Shown here piece by piece: positions 5,448-8,299 of a DNA stretch of 8,299 bases (positions are counted from its first letter, which is position 1; the number at the start of each line of letters is the position of its first letter). Both the position numbers and the translations under genes were made by a program. The notes under the pieces were generated by a model. It saw nothing but the letters and a program-made list of their open reading frames with translations. It was not told the origin of the DNA and made no database searches. The stretch covers positions 1 through 8,299 of the forward strand of contig RFFY01000479.1 of NCBI GenBank assembly GCA_003697065.1, given 5' to 3'. This DNA comes from Actinomyces sp. (lineage in GTDB: Bacteria > Actinomycetota > Acidimicrobiia > Acidimicrobiales > Aldehydirespiratoraceae).

Positions 5448-5454
5448 CCCGACG

Positions 5455-5892
5455 GTGACCGCGTGCGTGTTCTGCGCCATCGTCGAGGGCCGCGCCCCCG
5501 CCCACGTCGTCTGGCGGACCCCGGAGGCGGTGGCCTTTCTCGACCGGCGCCCCCTGTTCGCGGGCCACACCCTCGTCGTCCCGCCGGCCCACCACGAGAC
5601 CCTGACCGATCTGCCCACCACCGAGGTCGGGGGCTTCTTCGCACGGGTCCGGGTGGTGGCGGGCGCCGTCGAGGAGGCGTGCGGTGCCGAGGGGTCCTTC
5701 GTCGCCATGAACAACCGGGTCAGCCAGAGCGTCCCCCACCTCCACGTCCACGTCGTCCCCCGACGTCGCGGCGACGGGCTGCGGGGCTTCTTTTGGCCCC
5801 GGACCCGCTACGGGGAGGGTGAGGCCGACGAGGTGGCCGGCCGCATCAGCGCCGCCCTGGGTACGGTCGCCGAGCTGCCCGGGGTGTCCTGA
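5455..5892 (+). CDS. HIT (histidine triad) family nucleotide hydrolase/transferase
   Basis: A 145-residue cytosolic protein of the HIT superfamily, whose members cleave phosphoramidate, dinucleoside polyphosphate or similar nucleotide bonds through a nucleotidylated histidine. The zinc-type CVFC (4-7) opens the protein. AVAFLDRRPLFAGHTLVVP (25-43) is the usual HIT core strand pair, and AHHE (45-48) could supply further metal-ligand histidines. FVAMNNRVSQSVPHLHVHVVPR (82-103) contains the triad H95-x-H97-x-H99; H97 is expected to be the nucleophile. The C-terminal GFFWPRTRYG (111-120) is a block I associate with actinobacterial HIT proteins. Length fits a single-domain HINT/Fhit-like protein. 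GTG 5455 is chosen over far-upstream starts because the domain begins there and those would run antisense through the exonuclease. The natural substrate cannot be read from sequence. Confidence 0.93.
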   Translation: MTACVFCAIVEGRAPAHVVWRTPEAVAFLDRRPLFAGHTLVVPPAHHETLTDLPTTEVGGFFARVRVVAGAVEEACGAEGSFVAMNNRVSQSVPHLHVHVVPRRRGDGLRGFFWPRTRYGEGEADEVAGRISAALGTVAELPGVS

Positions 5893-5906
5893 GCCCCGCG
5901 GCCAGG

Positions 5907-5930
5907 GACCCGGACTCTGATTCCCGGGTC
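5907..5930. terminator. Hairpin between convergent HIT and cyclotransferase genes
   Basis: A perfect 7-bp inverted repeat, GACCCGG (5907-5913) and CCGGGTC (5924-5930), with a 10-nt loop that holds the most A/T-rich bases of the gap. It starts 15 nt after the HIT stop and its right arm runs into the stop codon of the minus-strand gene (5931-5929). No T tract follows. It is a reasonable candidate for a two-way terminator. Confidence 0.45.
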
Positions 5931-6942
5931 AGGGCCCGGGCGACAGACGCACCCGAAAGAAGGTGGGCCAGCGCTTGCCGCCCAGCAGGAAGACGCCGTC
6001 GCCGCGGTGGGCGATCCCGTTGAGGACGTCACCGCCGGCGCGGTCGACCCGGTCGGCCACAGCGGCGGCCAGGGGTCGGGCGTCGACGGTGGCCGCCACG
6101 TGGCCGGTGGCGGGGTCGACGACGACGATCTCGTCGGTCTGCCACACGTTGGCCAGGACCCACCCGTCGACGCACTCGAGTTCGTTCAGACGGCTCACCG
6201 GGATCCCGTCGCGGGTGACGGGGACCGGTGCACCGACGGGAGCGAAGTCGACGGGCGAGCGTCGCCGCAGCGTGGCGCTGCCGTCGGACATGACGAGAAC
6301 CCCCCGGTCGGCGCACAGACCCCAGCCCTCCCCGTCGTAGGTGAAGGTGGACTCGGGTGCCGCCGCCGTCCCTGCCGTCAGCTCGGCCAGGGGCCAGACG
6401 TGGGCCCGCCCCTCGCGCCAGGTGAGCTGGACCACCGAGGTCCCGCTCACCGTCAGGCCCTCGCCGAACTCGTCGTCGGCGAGGGCCACGCGGGTCGACA
6501 CGGCGCCCGATTCGGCGTCGACGAGGCGGATCTCGGAGTGGCCGTACAGACCCGTGCTCTCGAGCACGAACTCGGGCGTCCCCCCGGACCCGGCGGGGAC
6601 GAACTCCAGACCCTGGGTGAACGCCGTGTCGTCGTGGGGAACCTCGGTGAGGATCTCGACCCCCCATGTGGCGGCGGGGCCGTCGGCGGTCACCGGCGTG
6701 GGGAACCAGGGGGGCGGATCCGAGGGGGACGCCGGGACCGAGGACGCGGCGGACGCCGACGGTGACGGGGTGGTGGGGGTGGCGTCGGCCTCCGCCGGGA
6801 CCGGGCCCGCCGGGGCCGAGGTCGGCGGCGCCGGCGTCGGATCCGGTGCCGGTGGAGTGGCGCAGGCGGCGGTGAGCACGGCGACGGCCACGACGAGCAG
6901 CGGGACCCGTGGGCGGGACCCGGACACGGTGGCGGCACGCAC
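5929..6942 (-). CDS. Glutaminyl-peptide cyclotransferase (plant-type), predicted lipoprotein
   Basis: A 337-residue secreted protein of the glutamine cyclotransferase family, which converts N-terminal glutamine of peptides to pyroglutamate. The lipoprotein signal runs 1-27: basic start, hydrophobic VPLLVVAVAVL (13-23), lipobox LTAAC with C27 as the predicted lipidated cysteine. A Pro/Ala/Ser/Thr-rich linker follows (about 28-85). The catalytic domain shows VPHDDTAFTQGLEF (101-114), the hallmark segment, then ESTGLYGHSEIRLVD (128-142), EFGEGLT (158-164), YDGEGWGLC (202-210), LNELECVDGWVLANVW (252-267) and VLNGIAHR (306-313), as expected of a beta-propeller cyclotransferase. The start GTG 6942 gives the signal peptide a basic N-terminus; GTG 6927 would also keep it. 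It should act outside the membrane. Its peptide substrates are unknown. It converges on the HIT gene and diverges from the GGDEF-EAL gene. Confidence 0.9.
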   Translation of the reverse strand: MRAATVSGSRPRVPLLVVAVAVLTAACATPPAPDPTPAPPTSAPAGPVPAEADATPTTPSPSASAASSVPASPSDPPPWFPTPVTADGPAATWGVEILTEVPHDDTAFTQGLEFVPAGSGGTPEFVLESTGLYGHSEIRLVDAESGAVSTRVALADDEFGEGLTVSGTSVVQLTWREGRAHVWPLAELTAGTAAAPESTFTYDGEGWGLCADRGVLVMSDGSATLRRRSPVDFAPVGAPVPVTRDGIPVSRLNELECVDGWVLANVWQTDEIVVVDPATGHVAATVDARPLAAAVADRVDRAGGDVLNGIAHRGDGVFLLGGKRWPTFFRVRLSPGP

Positions 6943-6948
6943 CCCCCG

Positions 6949-6954
6949 ATCCTG
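6949..6954 (-). promoter_or_regulatory. Degenerate -10-like box (CAGGAT) before the cyclotransferase
   Basis: On the minus strand CAGGAT (6954-6949) is followed by CGGGGG and the GTG at 6942, the same 6-nt spacing seen for the leaderless exonuclease gene. It departs from TANNNT at the first base. Its AGG, 8 nt from the GTG, could instead be a weak ribosome binding site. The two readings cannot be separated from sequence. Confidence 0.2.
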
Positions 6955-6976
6955 CCAGACCGGGGAGTCCCAGCCG

Positions 6977-7006
6977 GGCCGGTCGACGGGGTGGCGCCGA
7001 CCGGCC
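6977..7006. repeat. 9-bp perfect inverted repeat in a divergent promoter region
   Basis: GGCCGGTCG (6977-6985) and CGACCGGCC (6998-7006) are perfect inverted repeats 12 nt apart; allowing one G-T pair the stem extends to 11 bp. It lies 34 nt upstream of the cyclotransferase start and 180 nt upstream of the GGDEF-EAL start, in the 244-bp divergent region 6943-7186. An operator for a dimeric regulator or an RNA hairpin are both possible. I saw no TANNNT box for the plus-strand gene in the rest of this region, and nothing else supportable. Confidence 0.4.
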
Positions 7007-7186
7007 TGAGGCGGTGGACCCAGCCCGGCGAGCTCCGCGTGGGCCGGGGGGACGATTCGTTCAGGTGCGCCCGGCCCGGGTGCCGAGACCACGGGCGTCA
7101 TCACCCTCTCGGGTCCGCGGGCCCGGGGGCGGGTGCCGCACGGCGGCCCGGATGGCCAGGTGGGAGCCGACCGGAGAGGAACAGGC

Positions 7187-8299
7187 GTGGATCGACCCGA
7201 TCGAGAGACCTTCGCGGGCTCCGCCCTCGTCGTCACCGGCGCCGGCGGGCTCGTGACCCTGGTCGCCGTGTGGGCCACGTCGGCGGGCGTGCTGGGCGTC
7301 GACACCGTGACCGCCGTGGCGGCGACCGGCGCTGGGGTGACCGCCCTGTGCGCCCTGGCGGCGGCCGCCCACGGGCAGCTGGGGCCCGGATCGAGTCTGC
7401 GGGCGTTGAGCCACCGCGCCAGCCACGACGAGCTGACGGGACTGCCCAACCGGGAGGGTGTCCAGGACGCCCTGCGGGCGAGCATCGCCCGGGCCTACCG
7501 CCACAACCGCCACGTCGGCGTGCTGTTCTGCGATCTCGACGGCTTCAAGGCCGTCAACGACACGATGGGTCACGAGGCGGGCGACGAGCTCCTGTGCGCC
7601 TTCGCCGACCGCCTGCGGGCCAGCGTCCGGGCCGAGGACGTCGTGGCCCGCCTCGGCGGCGACGAGTTCGTCGTCGTCTGCGGCGACCTCGACCGTCCCG
7701 CCGAGGCCGTGGCCGTGGCCCGCAAGATCCAAAAGGCGGCCGAACGGCCCCTGCCGGTGGGCGACGACGAGGTGCGGATCACCCCCAGCATCGGGGTGGC
7801 CACCGCCTCGCGGCGCCGCCCGGCGGATCCCGACGGGCTGCTGGGTGAGGCCGACCGGGCCATGTACCGTGCCAAGCGCAACCGCCTCGGGGTGTGCGTC
7901 TACGACGACGGAACGCGTCGCGAGGACCTCGGGGCGCTGGCCGTCCAACGCGAGCTCGTGCCCGCTCTGGCCGACGGCCAGTTCCGGGTCCACTACCAGC
8001 CGGTCGTGTCGGTGGGCGGGCGGCGCTTCGTGGGGCTCGAGGCCCTGATCCGCTGGTATCACCCCGAGCGGGGGATCGTGGGCCCCGAACAGTTCCTCGC
8101 CGCCGCCGAGGAGACCGGACTGGTCGCCCGCCTCGGCGAGGTCGTGTTGCGTGAGGCCCTGGCCCAGCAGTCGGTGTGGAACCACCTGGCCGAGGAGGCC
8201 CGTGAGCTGACGATCTCGGTCAACGTCGCCGAGCGCCAGCTCGTCGACCAGGGTCTGGCGGATCGGATCGACGAGCTGTTGAGGTGGGCGGGGATCCCG
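7187..8299 (+). CDS. Membrane GGDEF-EAL cyclic-di-GMP enzyme, 3' truncated by window edge
   Basis: The frame is open from GTG 7187 to the last base (371 residues seen). GGAGAGGA (7173-7180) lies 6 nt before the start. Two hydrophobic segments (about 9-36 and 41-61) with almost no loop between them anchor the protein, leaving no periplasmic sensor domain. A short linker leads to the GGDEF domain: HDELTGLPNR, metal-binding DLDGFKAVND (116-125), the RAED inhibitory site (148-151) five residues before GGDEF (157-161), and SIGVA. All key residues for making cyclic-di-GMP are intact. An EAL phosphodiesterase domain begins with FRVHYQPVV and has EALIRW (285-290), with E285 a metal ligand, the AAEETG segment, and SVNVAERQL with N346. 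The distal catalytic lysine and glutamates lie beyond the window, so phosphodiesterase activity cannot be judged. It probably tunes cyclic-di-GMP at the membrane. Confidence 0.93.
   Translation, partial: MDRPDRETFAGSALVVTGAGGLVTLVAVWATSAGVLGVDTVTAVAATGAGVTALCALAAAAHGQLGPGSSLRALSHRASHDELTGLPNREGVQDALRASIARAYRHNRHVGVLFCDLDGFKAVNDTMGHEAGDELLCAFADRLRASVRAEDVVARLGGDEFVVVCGDLDRPAEAVAVARKIQKAAERPLPVGDDEVRITPSIGVATASRRRPADPDGLLGEADRAMYRAKRNRLGVCVYDDGTRREDLGALAVQRELVPALADGQFRVHYQPVVSVGGRRFVGLEALIRWYHPERGIVGPEQFLAAAEETGLVARLGEVVLREALAQQSVWNHLAEEARELTISVNVAERQLVDQGLADRIDELLRWAGIP

Noticed and set aside
4762..5892. Exonuclease and HIT genes as part of a defence island with the methyltransferase operon
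   Set aside because: They are on separate transcription units (convergent and divergent), and single-domain DEDDy exonucleases and HIT proteins are common in ordinary chromosomal contexts. Nothing in the sequence ties them to the methyltransferase pair.
6007..6765. Plus-strand open frames opposite the cyclotransferase gene (also 6341-7009)
   Set aside because: The minus strand holds a lipoprotein signal and the cyclotransferase hallmark motifs; the plus frames have none.
7071..7139. Repeated CGGGTGCCG words at 7076-7084 and 7131-7139
   Set aside because: Nine-base GC words recur by chance in such a biased sequence, and no spacing, symmetry or nearby promoter supports a function.
7061..8185. 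Minus-strand 374-codon open frame opposite the GGDEF-EAL gene
   Set aside because: His/Gly/Val-rich shadow with no recognisable domain; GGDEF and EAL motifs on the plus strand decide the coding strand.

Overview
The window is uniformly very GC-rich, uses GTG starts often, and its coding frames are almost entirely G or C at the third codon position. Together with the protein types (an Acidimicrobiia-style TIM-barrel protein, an HIT protein with the actinobacterial C-terminal FFWPRTRY block, and -10 elements of the TANNNT type placed right at start codons), this suggests a high-GC actinobacterium, most likely an uncultured or marine/soil Acidimicrobiia-like lineage. That placement is inference. 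There are no tRNA or rRNA genes, CRISPR arrays or transposases in view.

Layout. 3-911 (+): 3' part of a glycoside-hydrolase-like TIM-barrel protein whose start lies before the window. 944-1750 (-): an unrecognised 268-residue protein, convergent with the first gene. 1751-1988: a divergent, extremely GC-rich regulatory region with repeated GTGTCAC elements, -10-like boxes and two tiny leader reading frames. 1989-3701 and 3719-4750 (+): a two-gene operon, an N4/N6 amino-group DNA methyltransferase with an extra C-terminal domain, followed 17 nt later by a 343-residue protein with a VDHVYLVSCKY segment that resembles a PD-(D/E)XK nuclease core. 4762-5379 (-): a stand-alone DEDDy 3'-5' exonuclease. 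5455-5892 (+): a histidine-triad (HIT) hydrolase, divergent from the exonuclease, with both apparently transcribed leaderless. 5929-6942 (-): a glutaminyl-peptide cyclotransferase lipoprotein. 7187-8299 (+): a membrane GGDEF-EAL protein cut by the window end; it has no stop inside the window.

The part most worth attention is 1921-4750. The methyltransferase and its partner look like a restriction-modification-like pair. The methyltransferase start codon lies inside a perfect 14-bp tandem duplication. The ATG that is properly spaced from the Shine-Dalgarno sequence is out of frame; it opens a five-codon reading frame whose TGA overlaps the real ATG. Loss of one 14-bp copy would place the gene directly under the strong ribosome binding site, so copy number here could tune or switch expression. 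The remaining genes look like ordinary chromosomal housekeeping and signalling genes. They sit in compact convergent pairs (gaps of 32, 11 and 36 nt), two of which have good hairpins in or beside the gap.
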